DNA of 64,000 nucleotides, taken from Stratiolaelaps scimitus (lineage: Eukaryota; Arthropoda; Arachnida; Mesostigmata; Laelapidae). Shown here in pieces: positions 48,799-59,032 of the stretch. The notes beneath the pieces are model-generated. The model had not been told where the DNA came from. It did not search any database and saw only the letters and a list, made by a program, of their open reading frames with translations. The translations under genes were made by a program, and so were the position numbers. The stretch covers positions 5,093,501 through 5,157,500 of the forward strand of contig JABWDB010000015.1 in NCBI GenBank assembly GCA_019614645.1, written 5' to 3'. Positions within the stretch are counted from its first letter, which is position 1. Each line of letters opens with the position of its first letter.

Positions 48799-48801
<3 letters not shown>

Positions 48802-48837
<36 letters not shown>
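48802..48837. repeat. (AT)n microsatellite
   Basis: About 36 bp of AT dinucleotide downstream of the Sidestep-like gene. Confidence 0.95.
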
Positions 48838-48840
<3 letters not shown>

Positions 48841-49340
48841 GATATGAGTGAGAATAATTATTGGGTAATAAAATAAGCGGAGCTGTGGTTAATTAACGAA
48901 GGAACGTCTCATTATATTTATACGTGAAGAGAGAAGTGTCGCCGATATGATTTCGATGAATTACTCGTTTTAGTCAGATCAAGATCCATTCGTTCGTTTT
49001 GCGCCTTATTTTTATATATCTACTCTTTTAATCGAGAACTTAAACATTGTTAAAATTGCAGTTCCGGAAATAAACCGCAAATGTTTTGTTATTCGTTATG
49101 AAATGATAATATAACAAAGCAGACAACAAAAAGGGGGCGACTTGGGGCTGGGGGTCAGGCACTTGTACTCGTACTCTTACACAGCCGTCGTCGGCACACT
49201 CTTTCATCAGTAGAGGAGTCTGTCATAACGTTCTGTCATCATGTTGGATTATTCTCGAGATTGAAGGGACTCGGTCATTCACACATTATGTTACTTCATC
49301 CTAGATATTAACATCTCTGTGTTTGTATATATGAATAACT

Positions 49341-49342
<2 letters not shown>

Positions 49343-49381
<39 letters not shown>
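49343..49381. repeat. (AT)n microsatellite
   Basis: About 39 bp of AT dinucleotide. Confidence 0.95.
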
Positions 49382-49385
<4 letters not shown>

Positions 49386-49945
49386 CATGATGTGAAATTC
49401 GACTGACGCAGATAGCGGCTAAGGTCCGCGAGGGCTGAGCAGTCCGTTAGCATTGGATTGTCACAAACGGCAAAAATTAATATGGATAAATGAGATAAAT
49501 AAGTATATAAATGAAATAAGTACAAATAAACATTCCGTTTTTTCTCTGTGTGTGTGTGAGTCAGTCTCGGTGCATTCATTGTTCACAGAAATATAAGCCG
49601 CCCGCTTCGAATCCACAGACGTCAGGTCATTTTCAATAGCCCAATAAACCAATGCATGAATGTTTGCTGGATCGCACTTAGTGGTATTCTGGAATGATCC
49701 AAATGCCGGCACCAGCAATACACTTAGGGGTGCTGTTCTCAATCGTCTACAAGCGTATGAGGGGAAATGGAAATTTCTTGCACAGATGTGTTTTCGTGCA
49801 TTTTTTTTGTTACTATTTTGAACGCATATGTACATATCTATGAAGGCGTTTGACTCCACTTGAAATGGGAACGTAGCCAGCGTCGCCACAGTTGGGGCTC
49901 ATTGGGCTCGCCGAGATATTGAGCAGACGAAACCAGGATCTACGC

Positions 49946-49970
49946 TATATATATATATATATATATATAT
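49946..49970. repeat. (AT)n microsatellite
   Basis: About 25 bp of AT dinucleotide, 165 bp past the Sidestep-like stop codon on its transcribed strand. Confidence 0.95.
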
Positions 49971-50134
49971 TCGAACGAAATTCCCCGATGACGTCGTCGA
50001 CAGAACGGTCACCAACTGCTCAATCATTTGATCGTCTCCACGTTCATATGGGTTCAGCCCGAAAGCGAACGGTGTTGACAACAAGATTTCACTCCCCCCC
50101 TACTCGAATGTTGCCAACTGTTCTACTCAGGCTG

Positions 50135-50437
50135 CTAGACACAGCTCTCCCGCGAGGAGGTCGACTTGGTGTCGTTGTCGCTGCCGATGAATGAGGTGAG
50201 CTCGTTATTGGGTTTCGGCCGTATACCGAAGCAGGCCGTCGGGGCGGCGGTGCCGACGAACGATAGCGTTTCACCATTGTCGCTTCGGCTCGTAGGGGTG
50301 ACCACGTCGACGGAGGCGACGGCTGATGCGGTCAGAGGTGAGTGTCGGTGCGGGGATCCATCGTGGAAGCCGGACGACGAACCATTGCTGAGGAGGTCGT
50401 TGATTCCCCTCGGTATTCTGACCCTGTGGAGGGCGAT
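50135..50437 (-). CDS. Sidestep-like receptor, probable last exon with stop codon
   Basis: A strong acceptor (gattcgttttcag) is followed by 100 codons and a TAG stop. The exon enters in phase 0, matching the phase 0 exit of the preceding exon at 53659. It encodes ALHRVRIPRGINDLLSNG, SGFHDGSPHRHSPL, DVVTPTSRSDNGETLSFVG, IRPKPNNELTSF and STSSRESCV. The final residues (ESCV, of the form S/T/C-x-hydrophobic) could be a class I PDZ-binding C-terminus; this is an inference. The 3.2 kb intron before it is long for this gene, so an extra exon could be missed. No clear AATAAA was found just downstream on the minus strand. Confidence 0.6.
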   Translation of the reverse strand: MALHRVRIPRGINDLLSNGSSSGFHDGSPHRHSPLTASAVASVDVVTPTSRSDNGETLSFVGTAAPTACFGIRPKPNNELTSFIGSDNDTKSTSSRESCV

Positions 50438-50579
50438 CTGAAAACGAATCAAATAAGGATAGTGGAATTATTATAGTCGTCAAGGTCAGCCAGCGGATCG
50501 CGTTGTTCGTTGAAGAGAGGACGAGGTGCGATCGCGTTGTTGTCACATAAACAGCGTAAACAGCTAATTAATCTCTTCA

Positions 50580-50740
50580 GACTGACTCTCAGCCTTAAAC
50601 ATTTGACGTCACGGTATTGCTATACCGTGTTACTCCGCTTCGTAAGACGGACCCCCGAATGCAAATGTGCAACGGTGGGGATCGAACCCGTGCACCTACG
50701 TGTCTCTCCAAGGTGCACACTAATGCACCGTCGCCGGGTT
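50580..50740 (-). repeat. SINE-like repeat, copy 1 (tRNA-derived head)
   Basis: On the minus strand the head contains GGTGCATTAGTGTGCACC and then a Pol III B-box-like GGTTCGATCCCC (at about 50,677-50,688), followed by CACCGTTGCACATTT, GGGTCCGTC and a tail AAATGTTTAAGGCTGAGAG. Copy 2 at 52,641-52,810 shares the same blocks in the same order, so the unit is about 160-170 bp. Family name not recognised; tRNA-headed SINEs are known from ticks and other arachnids. Confidence 0.6.
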
Positions 50741-52640
50741 TGACAGCGTAAACAACCGGACTGCTTTTCACCTCTGTTTGGTTTTAATCATCGCAGAAGA
50801 AGGTAATTACATCATGCCAATGTAATTAGCACCACGACATTCACACTATAGGTAGATGCTCCCACTCTACGTGGACAAAGGCCTAAACAGCCTCCTGCCT
50901 GCGCAGACAGCACAGAGTAATTCTCTACGCCCTCTCCTCTCCGTCCTGAATTACTAAGGACGCCTGCTTCGAATTAATTACAGTCATTTAAATTGGCTAA
51001 ATCTGATGTAGTGCGGGCAATGCGAGGATTGATATCCCCATCTGTCGGGGCAGACAGACACATGACGGTCGTCCAGCTGAGAGTCCGCGCGAAGAAGTTC
51101 AGTAACTAACAACCTAAGCAATTCGTCAAGGGAACAGTATTTGAAAAATAGTGACAGCCAAGGGAGGCGCAACAGTGGTCACCGGGACGGTTTGAGATAT
51201 TTACGTCGTTCACTGCCTTGCGACCTTGTAGTAAGCCCCGCTGCGTGCTGACATATAAGAGAGATTAAGCATTGTAAAATTGCAGCTCCTTTAATCAACC
51301 AATGAACATTTACCCTTCATTGTCACCGAATTCGTTATCTTCGTCATTTCAGTTTTGTGTGATTCGTCCATACGGACGCTAAGGGTCCACTGGCAGCGGC
51401 ACCGATATCAACGATTGTTCTACGAATTTTTTGCGAAAGGTGGCCATTTCGAATTTCGTTAAATCCCACTAATCAAAGCAAAGCGAATTTCGAAGCGATT
51501 CGCTGTATAACGCTGCTTGATAAGTGAGATTGGCGAATTCCATTGCACACGGAGGGAAGCCAACATTGTCGAGTTGACGCGACGGTTCCCCACGCTATGG
51601 TTGTCATCATCACACAGCTTTATGTCATTTTATCGACGTGTCTGCACCCTATGCCTGTTCGATAGCGCGTAAGGTGTGAAATCTGATTTGTCTAGGCAAG
51701 TATATGCGATGCCTCCTCGATCCGTCAATTGCACTTCTCATATATATATATATATATCTAGCTCTCGCGCCACTAAGCCGGCAATGTCGTCCAAGGACGC
51801 CGCCTCAAGCGATCATTTCACACACTGCCTTCCGCGCTTCGATCTCTAGTAAGTACAATATATCGCTCGCTATGTCCCAGCATAGTTATCTCGGTGTTGA
51901 CGGGGGCACATCCAGCAGTGGTCGTACCACTTGTGATAGTAATTTGATCGCTTCATCGTCATGATCGTGACCAATTTTTGAATTGGCATCGATTGGCTCG
52001 TCGAGCGACGAGCTCAATCGACGACGCCGACAGAACGCGATTGCCTCTCTCTCTCTGTGAGAGAGAGACAACCGTTCAGTAGAGGGCAGGCAATCGAGGG
52101 GGTCGCCAATGATGCGCGAGTTGATGACGAGATATTGTCGCAGTGCGATTGTGTACATACTGTATAGTGGACTACGACGACAACGGCACTCTTGGTTGTC
52201 GACGCTGCCGGCGGACGAACCGAATCGAGGGCCGGATGCCGCCACAGCGGCGAGAACCTGTTACCAACTCAAATACTAGCGTCGAATTAGCTGGTGAATG
52301 GCGTCGCCTCAATGGTCGACGAACTGAGATCTGATTGCGTTGATCTGTTATCACAATCAATGTCAACATTATTCAGCATATATCTATGAGACTAATCACA
52401 TGCGAAGAAACGAGTGCAAGGCGTCTCACGACGACGTGCGTAGTTTTTTGGAGGGGCAAATAATTACGAGGTTTGCATTCGCCGAATGTTGGCAGAAAAT
52501 ATGCCAATAGATCATAAAATGTATGCGGATTTATAGGGCCTTTTTTTGTCGGGCTGTCATTCGGTATCACTCTCGGGGACGGTAGAAACGCACGAGATTG
52601 GTACATCTCCAATGCAAAAGGCAATTCCGTCGGCGTTAAA

Positions 52641-52810
52641 TGGTGGTGCGTTCGTGTACGCCTGCCCTTGCAACCGGGCGAGTGCAACACGCAGGTGCAC
52701 GCGCGCGTTCGATCCCCACCGTTGCACATTTCGAGAAGGGTCCGTCGTTCGATGGCATACACGCATACGAACAACGTTGACGGTAGGAAATGCTTAGGGT
52801 TGAGAGTTAG
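52641..52810 (+). repeat. SINE-like repeat, copy 2 (tRNA-derived head)
   Basis: The order of blocks is the same as in copy 1: GGTGCGTTCGTGTACGCC, B-box-like GTTCGATCCCC at 52,707-52,717, CACCGTTGCACATTT, GGGTCCGTC and tail AAATGCTTAGGGTTGAGAG. The two copies face opposite ways within one intron and have diverged by point changes and a small indel between the A-box and B-box regions. The shared order and a tail beyond the tRNA part argue against a plain tRNA gene. Confidence 0.6.
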
Positions 52811-53658
52811 ACCCCGAAAAGTTCGAGGTCAGAACATCTCGTAAGAAACTATGGCAAGTGCTCAATAAAGTTTTAACTTAATTTCATTGTCTTTTAGTCT
52901 CTAGGGGATAGAACAACTACACGTGTTACGGGAAACGTCTCAGGTGGTGTCCACGAGTACTGAAGCTATACCCTAATTCAAACACCTCACAGGTACCAAG
53001 TACGAGGTAATATTAGCTATCTGATTAGATCGAGCCTCGTCGATTTCGCAAAAAAAATCATCAAAAATGCAAGCTCTGATATATCGTGCAGATCTATCGA
53101 TAAGCGAATGAGGAATGGCGAACTCGTCTTATTGCCAGCGAAAACGGGGATCGTTCCTATAGCTGATACACGTGCACAAACAGACATATTGATTTATATA
53201 TTTAGTCCGTCTCAGCGGCAAGTCGATACCATATCAGAGTCTAATAAACATCCGAACCTCTTTCCTATCGTATCCGGGATAGCTGGAGGCGAAGTAGCAC
53301 GGAGGTGTGATGGGAGCGGCCACCTACGTCAACCGTAGGTGCCCTGCGATTGACACAATATGCCTTCCTCGATAGAGGCTGTATGCCTTAGTGTGGGCGT
53401 TATCGAAAAGTTACAGAGCCTGTGTCGATGACCCGCGCAATAGGCAGACTTATGGCTCTCTTGGCAAGTGAAGATTTGAAACCTAGATTCGTTCGAATCG
53501 ATATAATAGCAGAGGAAGCTGCCAGACGAACTCACTCGGCCTATCGGGTTCTAGGGGATCTTCTTGGTTTTCTGAAGCGTAAAGGGGAGGATTTTCTGCA
53601 ACACAAAGTGACCTTTGTCCCTTAGCAGATTAGAAGCGCAAAATAGGTTGGTACTTAC

Positions 53659-53789
53659 GGAAGAGCGACTGCAATCATCGGCTATGAATACCGCGGAAAT
53701 GCCACCGGTGATCGATGCGCATGTCGTTTTTCCGTCGCCGCCGGCGGTGTCACACGTCAATGTCACCTCCCCGGAATCACCTAGACCGA
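53659..53789 (-). CDS. Sidestep-like receptor, cytoplasmic-tail exon 2
   Basis: Acceptor gcgtgtttcag and donor TTCC|GTAAGTAC, a near-ideal 5' splice site, bound 131 nt, phase 1 to phase 0. Joined in frame it encodes VGLGDSGEVTLTCDTAGG, then TTCASITGGISAVFIADDC and SRSS. There are no stops in this frame, and phases agree on both sides. Sequence of this kind would be expected in a conserved tail block, but I cannot name a motif in it. Confidence 0.66.
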
Positions 53790-54173
53790 CTGAAACACGC
53801 GCGACACAGTGTGGTTAGGTGTAGTTCATGGTGTTCAGCACATTTGCACAATTCTCACTGATGCCGCTAATCTGGGCATGGGACGCCGTCGAAAAGTGGA
53901 ACCGAATTGCAATTGTAACTTACGGACAAAAAATCCGATCGCTCTGTCTTCGGGTCGCCTTGCTTTATCTTTGCGGTACCGCCCGAAGGCAACCACAGTT
54001 CCATATCGAAGAGTGCCAACAGTGCAGGCAGTGTCAGCATGAAATACTTAATCTACCAGATCGAGACGGAGTAGCCAAGTGACTAATAGAGACGACCAAG
54101 AGCACACTCGAAGCTTCACAACAATCGCAGACGTGTGACCAGCTGACCACAGCAAACATTTTACGACTCTTAC

Positions 54174-54703
54174 CCTGGGCCAGATCCAAAACTTGGCCGG
54201 AGGCATCTGCGCACCTTAAAATCGTGACATCGCCTCCGCCCCCACCGTCGCTGTTACCAGATATGTGGGTTTGGCTGATTCTCGTACAATCACTTGCGGG
54301 ACCATCGATTATACTGCTGCTGTGCTCGTGGTACCCGGGAGACGAATGGCTGACATCTGGTTGATCATCGATAAACCGTCCGCCCCTATACGAGGAAGAT
54401 CTCACGGGCGGTTCTCGCGTCGGCGGCCGTTGCTGGTGAGGTTGCTGCTGTTGCTGAATGACGTCCGGATGTCCACAGTTCGCATGATGTTGATGGCGAT
54501 ATCGATGCGCATCTGGATGCGGTTGCTCAAGATCGAGGAGTGATGGACCTCGGGGGTGCTCGTTGTTCCCTAGCGGCGTTAGAGGCGGCAGCGAATGGCA
54601 AACGGGCGAGCCGCAACCGCAGGTGCAGTCGAGGTCGTCGGTATCGGCGTCCGGACCTGCGTTCGTGCCAGAGGAGTCTGGCTTTAACAGGGTGACGCCC
54701 CAT
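54174..54703 (-). CDS. Sidestep-like receptor, large cytoplasmic-tail exon
   Basis: An open stretch of about 176 codons lies between acceptor ctgtcatacag (AG at 54705-54704) and donor CAGG|GTAAGAGT. It encodes WGVTLLKPDSSG, an acidic/Cys segment DADTDDLDCTCGCG, a His/Gln-rich segment with HRYRHQHH and QQQQQPHQQ, then RSSSYRGGRFIDDQPDVSHS and GGGGGDVTILRCADASG. It leaves in phase 1, matching the next exon. Entry at 54703 needs phase 2, whereas the transmembrane exon leaves in phase 1. Either a small exon is missed, or the acceptor is the weaker one ending ccag at 54678, which restores the frame. Low-complexity composition is normal for intracellular tails of this family. Confidence 0.68.
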
Positions 54704-54825
54704 CTGTATGACAGGCGTTGAGTAGAGGGAACAAAATTTGTAGCTAGACAACGAATATGAGGATGTGTTGGAACGTCCTGATGATGGAATTATCATCAGG
54801 GACGTATCTGCTTACATATTATATA

Positions 54826-55306
54826 CAGTGGTGTGCATAAACTTAAGGCACACCTATATTTCAACAAATCGTTACAAGGAGCACACATTTGAGGAATTTC
54901 TTTATTCTGTATCCGATTAATGTACGTGTCAAATAACATACACACCATAAAGTACAGCGTAAAATAAAATGTGTCAACTTTCGCAATAAAATGTGTCGAC
55001 GTTCGGATGTGCAAAATGATAAGGCATCCTCAGTTATCGGGTGTTCTTGCTGATTAAATTAATTCTCGTTTTGTTGTGCTAATCAGTGCCGTGTGGCCCC
55101 GCTCTTGCTAATTATAACCTTAAAGACTCGGTTTGGCACACTATGAATGAGATTTAGCAGGATATCGTCGCTGACACCTCCCCAGGCTTCCAACAACGCC
55201 TTTTTTAGTGCATTAATCTGATACAGAATAGATAATTCCTCAAATGTGTGCTCCTTGTAACGACTTGTTGAAATATAGGAATGCCTTAAGTTTACGCACA
55301 CCACTG
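54826..55306 (-). mobile_element. Non-autonomous Tc1/mariner element (internal deletion derivative), 481 bp
   Basis: Both ends begin CAGTGGTGTGC(A/G)TAAACTT and are flanked by TA (54,824-54,825 and 55,307-55,308), the target duplication of the Tc1/mariner superfamily. The inverted repeats are about 97 bp (54,826-54,922 and 55,211-55,306) with only a few mismatches. The interior keeps the C-terminal end of a transposase on the minus strand, while the rest of the coding region is gone. The junction of the deletion lies within a couple of bases of the inner edge of the right repeat, near 55,209. The element cannot make transposase but could have been mobilised in trans. Confidence 0.85.
55083..55208 (-). 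pseudogene. Tc1-like transposase, C-terminal remnant of about 41 codons
   Basis: The minus-strand frame reads ALLEAWGGVSDDILLNLIHS, then VPNRVFKVIISKSG and ends with a stop. This matches the usual end of Tc1-like transposases: a Trp followed by an amphipathic helix, then S-(M/V)-P-x-R and a basic tail with a late Gly. The DNA-binding and DDE/DDD catalytic parts are absent because of the deletion, so this is a non-functional remnant. The frame continues open into the right inverted repeat only by chance. Confidence 0.75.
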
Positions 55307-56419
55307 TATATACATACAATTCGTGCCACGTAATCCGATCAGGATGAATGGTGCAATGATTGACTTCGGTGACACTAGCTTTTTCTAGAACCTTTCAATT
55401 CTCGAACTTCTTGTCCATAAGGATCTTATTAGTACATAGGTTCGGGCGACTTCTTAAATGACAAATTTTCAAAAAACGAAATATACTTGCCAGGCAAGTA
55501 GCCGAAACTCGCTGCCGTTCTCATTTAAAGAAAAAATGTATTCTTTTGTTCCCAAGTGACAGCGATTTTTATATCACCCTATGGGTGACAATTATCGACA
55601 TTACGCCATCATTGATAAGGGACAATTAGCGTTGAGGTCTTCAACGTGCGCAATTTGCGCGTGTCTGTGTGTGTGTGTGTGCAGTGACCTCATGGATCGA
55701 CGGCGAGTCTTGCGTCGATCACTAAAACTGTGTTGTACTTTATTGATTCCGGTGACCTACTCACTTGTTAATGTCCTTTTGCGAGACGCCACCTAGTAAC
55801 AGAAGAATCAAAAGGTAAATTATATTTTAGTAACACTTTGTATCGATTCCTTCTAATGTTCTATATCTATAGATATAAAAATAAGTCTTAATTTTGATAG
55901 CGGCTGAAAAAGGCACCCGACATCGATGTATAAAAATGCTTTAATATTTTCTATATTATATATCATTTGGGAGCAAGGTGATATTTGAAGAAATCGTTTT
56001 TTCTTGTTTCAATACAAACATTGCATTGTGCTCCCCAGAAGCTACAACAAACACGATGTCCTTAGGTGGCTGCAAGCCCCTTTTCCACTGAGGTTAATCA
56101 CAGATACCGTATCGCTTTCAGCTGTCACGGACGTTCGACACGAGAAACAGACGAGGAGATCGAGTAAATAAAGGGCCGAAATGATCCCCTACCAGGGAAC
56201 TGACAGGTACCTGTCCCGAATGAGCACCGCGGCGATACTTTTTTTTCTCGCAAATACGTAACGCAAATAACGAATCGGCTATCCGGGTGTAGCACCTATC
56301 CGGTTCCAACATCCTATGAACACCCCTATAATATATGAGTAACAACTACGGCTGATACTCGGATGCGAATGATAGAAACGCTGGCTGGCTCGCTGCTGAA
56401 TTGTCCTGGACGGGCTTAC

Positions 56420-56566
56420 CATTTCGACCGGCATCCTGACAGCGTTTGTGGCACGCGGCCGCCGTAAAAGCGAAGATCCCGATCAGGGTCGCCGCCACAA
56501 TGAGTCCAAGCAGAAGTCCGACGATCGGACGAAGTACCGCCAACCGAACCGCTCCCCCGCTCGCCT
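56420..56566 (-). CDS. Sidestep-like receptor, exon coding the transmembrane segment
   Basis: Acceptor gcatatttcag and donor AATG|GTAAGC bound 147 nt, phase 1 to phase 1. It encodes ASGGAVRLAVLRP, followed by about 22 hydrophobic residues (IVGLLLGLIVAATLIGIFAF) and a basic stop-transfer segment, CHKRCQDAGRNGK. This is a single-pass type I membrane anchor directly after the FN3 domain, as in Sidestep proteins. The donor leaves in phase 1. The next supported exon enters most naturally in phase 2, so a small exon may be missing in the following intron. Confidence 0.82.
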
Positions 56567-57209
56567 CTGAAATATGCAACAGCCAACGGGCTAAATACCA
56601 CGGCCGGATTCATATGTGGGCTATGCACAGCATTATGGTAATGCTGCATGTGTTATCCGCGTGCGGAAATTTGCACATTGAGTAGGACGGCACCGTGCGG
56701 TGTTTATCCTGTGATAGAAATAGCCTTTAGCTTTGACGTTTCGACTCGAAAGCATGACTAGACTAGTGTCAGATTCAAGACTACGCGCCGCCTCATCTAT
56801 GGCAGATGGAATGGTGAACACAAATCTCATTCATTGAACAAAAATCAGATAAAATATAAGCATAGTGTTCGTAGTAAATCAAGATAACCAAGGTGAACCG
56901 TTGTCCGAATTCGTGGCACATGTGAACCGATGATGCACTCACTCTAGCCTGCGGGCATTGCACTAATTAGTATAGGAACCATTCATAGCAGCCTTTTGGT
57001 CTAATCATCGTCGACGTCATTCAATGACGCCGTTCAACGTTTATTACGTGCTATTTGCTATTGAAACGATCTCGTTGTTGTTGTTGTGTTCGCTCGTGAA
57101 GTTGTGCCAGAGATGGACTCCCCTGGACGTCCACTACCTATCCCATAGTTAACCATTCGATATAGAACGAGGGAAAATCTCCCCATCAGCTGAATGCTAG
57201 ATTGCGTAC

Positions 57210-57603
57210 GGGTGTATTTTGACGCGTTGAGTACGTGGGCCACCACGCGCGAGACGGCACTTCGGCCCTTCCGATTGACGGCGTAGATGTGGACGCGATA
57301 GCCGGCGTCGTTGTCGTCCGCGTGCGGCACATCCGCGAAGACGAACAGCACCGGCGCTGATCCGGACCCACCACCGGCGACGGACACGTTGGCTAGGCAC
57401 AATGGTGGAGGGGACGACTTAGCTGCGGTTGCTGCCGCTGTACCGGCGGAGCCTGATGAGGACAGCGAGGTCGCGTCGATGCTGTGATCCTCGTCGTACA
57501 GCTCGGCCACGTACGCGAGCTGTTGAGGGCGGTGGCCACCGTTCCAGGCTCCGTCCAGACCTTCGACGCACTCGACGGTAAATCCGTTGTCGGTGGCGTT
57601 CAC
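57210..57603 (-). CDS. Sidestep-like receptor, exon coding the fibronectin type III domain
   Basis: Acceptor atcgtttag bounds 394 nt, phase 0 to phase 1. The exon encodes VNATDNGFTVECVEGLDGAW, YVAELYDEDH, a Ser/Ala/Gly/Thr-rich insertion, FVFADVPHADDNDAGYRVHI and YAVNRKGRSAVSRVV. FN3 landmarks are the ECVEG-(L/F)DGG-like B strand, the tyrosine-corner-like Y-R-V-x-I-Y-A-V-N and the G-R-S motif. The donor chosen (ACCC|GTACGC) is weak but is the one that keeps the frame into the transmembrane exon, joining as KYT-Q-ASGG. The exact 3' edge is therefore the least certain part. Confidence 0.82.
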
Positions 57604-58137
57604 CTAAACGATTGACGGGGCAGGAATACGCCACGCGGGCGAGATGGATCTCAATTCAGTTCGATTCAAATGTATAAGGATGATTTGCAGAACTCTACAA
57701 TTTTACAAACGCTCAAGTTCTCGTTGTATTGTACAGCCGAAAGTATATCACGATACACCTGAACCGTGACAGGATGATTACTCCAATTGCTAAGCATATT
57801 TGCGGCTTATAGTCGTCACCATATCTTTCGCAGGAAACGCCTGAGATTCGGGTAAGGAAAAATCGACATTTTGCAAGGAACACCTCAATAAAACTCGGAA
57901 CAAAAGCCGATTTTCGTACAATCAACTACAACGCCGAGACCGGTAACACGGGAAAATCGCATCAGTGAAAATCACATCGCGAAGTGTCTAACCCGGAGTA
58001 CCCCAAAGATGGACGAGTCTCCCAGCTAAGTTTATGCCTGACCAAATAGAATCTAGAGACAAAACAACGGGCAGGGCCAACATTAAATCATCCCTCGGTA
58101 AACATCGATGGCTCTTGCTCTCGCTGTGCCAGCTCAC

Positions 58138-58285
58138 CTGAGTGCAATTCTCTGGCGCCTGCGGGGGTGCCGCTGGCGTGATATGGTATACGCAAGGGAT
58201 TTCCTGCATCCCGACGTCGTTTCGTCCGAAACAGAGCAGCTCTCCGTAGTCCTGCTCGGTCAATGGCCGATAGTTGATGATATCC
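58138..58285 (-). CDS. Sidestep-like receptor, exon coding the end of Ig domain 5 and the linker to FN3
   Basis: Acceptor ctgtctacag and donor CAG|GTGAGC bound 148 nt, phase 2 to phase 0. It encodes RPLTEQDYGELLCFGRNDVG (D-Y-G-x-x-x-C core), then EIPCVYHITPAAPPQAPENCT. The 'QEIPC.(Y/F).I.PA..P..P.NCT' segment is the conserved Ig5/FN3 hinge of the Sidestep family and one of the clearest identifiers in the window. The intron to the right (58286-58767) holds nothing recognised. Confidence 0.87.
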
Positions 58286-58767
58286 CTGTAGACAGTCAGG
58301 CGCGTAGTAGTCAGACTGGCTTAGCTCTTCGTTCTCTCTCTCTCTCGTCTGTCATCTGTTCACTGATAAACTCTGCGCTTCGTGAGTACACGATCCAATG
58401 TGGCCTAGCAAGAAACTGAATATCTATTGTGCCTATTCTGAGTGATTAAGTAAAGCAAGTAGAAGTATTCGCTGGATCGCCCTTAACGCTTTCCACTGTT
58501 CGGGAGCAGTGCCATTGCCACGCTAAGCGAAGCAGCTCAAACGCTTCACATACTATATATAGGTGTGGGTATGTTGTGCACGTACGTGCGAGATAGGTGT
58601 ACTAATTCTTGCCAGCTATGAGAGGTTTGAAAAAGAGCGGCATGGCCCTCAAAGGTCTTTGAAACAACCATACCCAACCGTGGTTCGGAGGCCTGTCACA
58701 CGACAGGGGAACAATAGATGAGGGTCAGCTCAAACGAACTAGGTGTGCAAATTTCTGTGTTTCGTAC

Positions 58768-59032
58768 CTTGACGAGTGCTGCATGTCGAGCGCATGTGTG
58801 CTAAACTGAGCGCTGAACTGCTTCCGTTGCGAATGATGGTGATGATTGTGAACGCTGCTGCTGCTGCTGCCGCTGTAGTTCTTGATGTTGCCTACATGGT
58901 CGGTGTTATTGAACGACCAGGTGAAGTCGACCTCTTCAGGTGGATCTGCGTCGAGTTCGCATGCGATCTGTGCACTCTCGTAAAGGTCGACGCCAAAGAT
59001 TCGACGCTGCCCGGATCGACATCGTGGGGCGT
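58768..59032 (-). CDS. Sidestep-like receptor, exon coding the first part of Ig domain 5, with a Ser/His-rich insertion
   Basis: Acceptor gtgtctacttag and donor TCAAG|GTACGA bound 265 nt, entering in phase 1 and leaving in phase 2. The junction reads VK-Y-APRCRSGQ, the expected YAP-x-C linker. It encodes SAQIACELDADPPEEVDFTW (B-strand Cys and core Trp) and FNNT, then an unusual low-complexity stretch with SGSSSSS and HNHHHH, then FSTHALDMQHSS. The insertion lies between the core Trp and the E strand, where a loop can expand. The phase 2 exit is matched by the next exon. Confidence 0.83.

Larger units (their letters stand above)
48065..50134. other. Intergenic DNA between the Sidestep-like gene and the retrotransposon
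   Basis: AT-rich DNA with (AT)n tracts at 48,802-48,837, 49,343-49,381 and 49,946-49,970. It should hold the 3' UTR of the Sidestep-like transcript, which ends at 50,135, but I could not place its poly(A) site. Confidence 0.5.
50438..53658 (-). other. Last intron of the Sidestep-like gene
   Basis: This 3.2 kb intron holds two oppositely oriented copies of a tRNA-headed SINE-like repeat (50,580-50,740 and 52,641-52,810) and an (AT)n tract near 51.75 kb. One open stretch on the minus strand (51,886-52,245) has no recognisable domain and was not accepted as an exon. Confidence 0.55.
54704..56419 (-). other. Intron between transmembrane and cytoplasmic exons, carrying a Tc1-like element
   Basis: This 1.7 kb interval contains the Tc1-like deletion derivative at 54,826-55,306. 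The rest (55,307-56,419) is AT-rich. A small exon taking phase 1 to phase 2 would fit the frame here. One candidate acceptor (ttaacctcag near 56.09 kb) was checked; it meets a stop before a usable donor. Confidence 0.5.

Noticed and set aside
50648..50740. tRNA gene on the minus strand
   Set aside because: The B-box region is shared, together with non-tRNA flanking sequence, by a second copy at 52.7 kb, so it is a SINE-like repeat.
51886..52245. Open stretch in the last Sidestep-like intron as an additional tail exon
   Set aside because: The 53,659 donor and 50,437 acceptor already agree in phase, and no convincing splice sites or family similarity were seen here.
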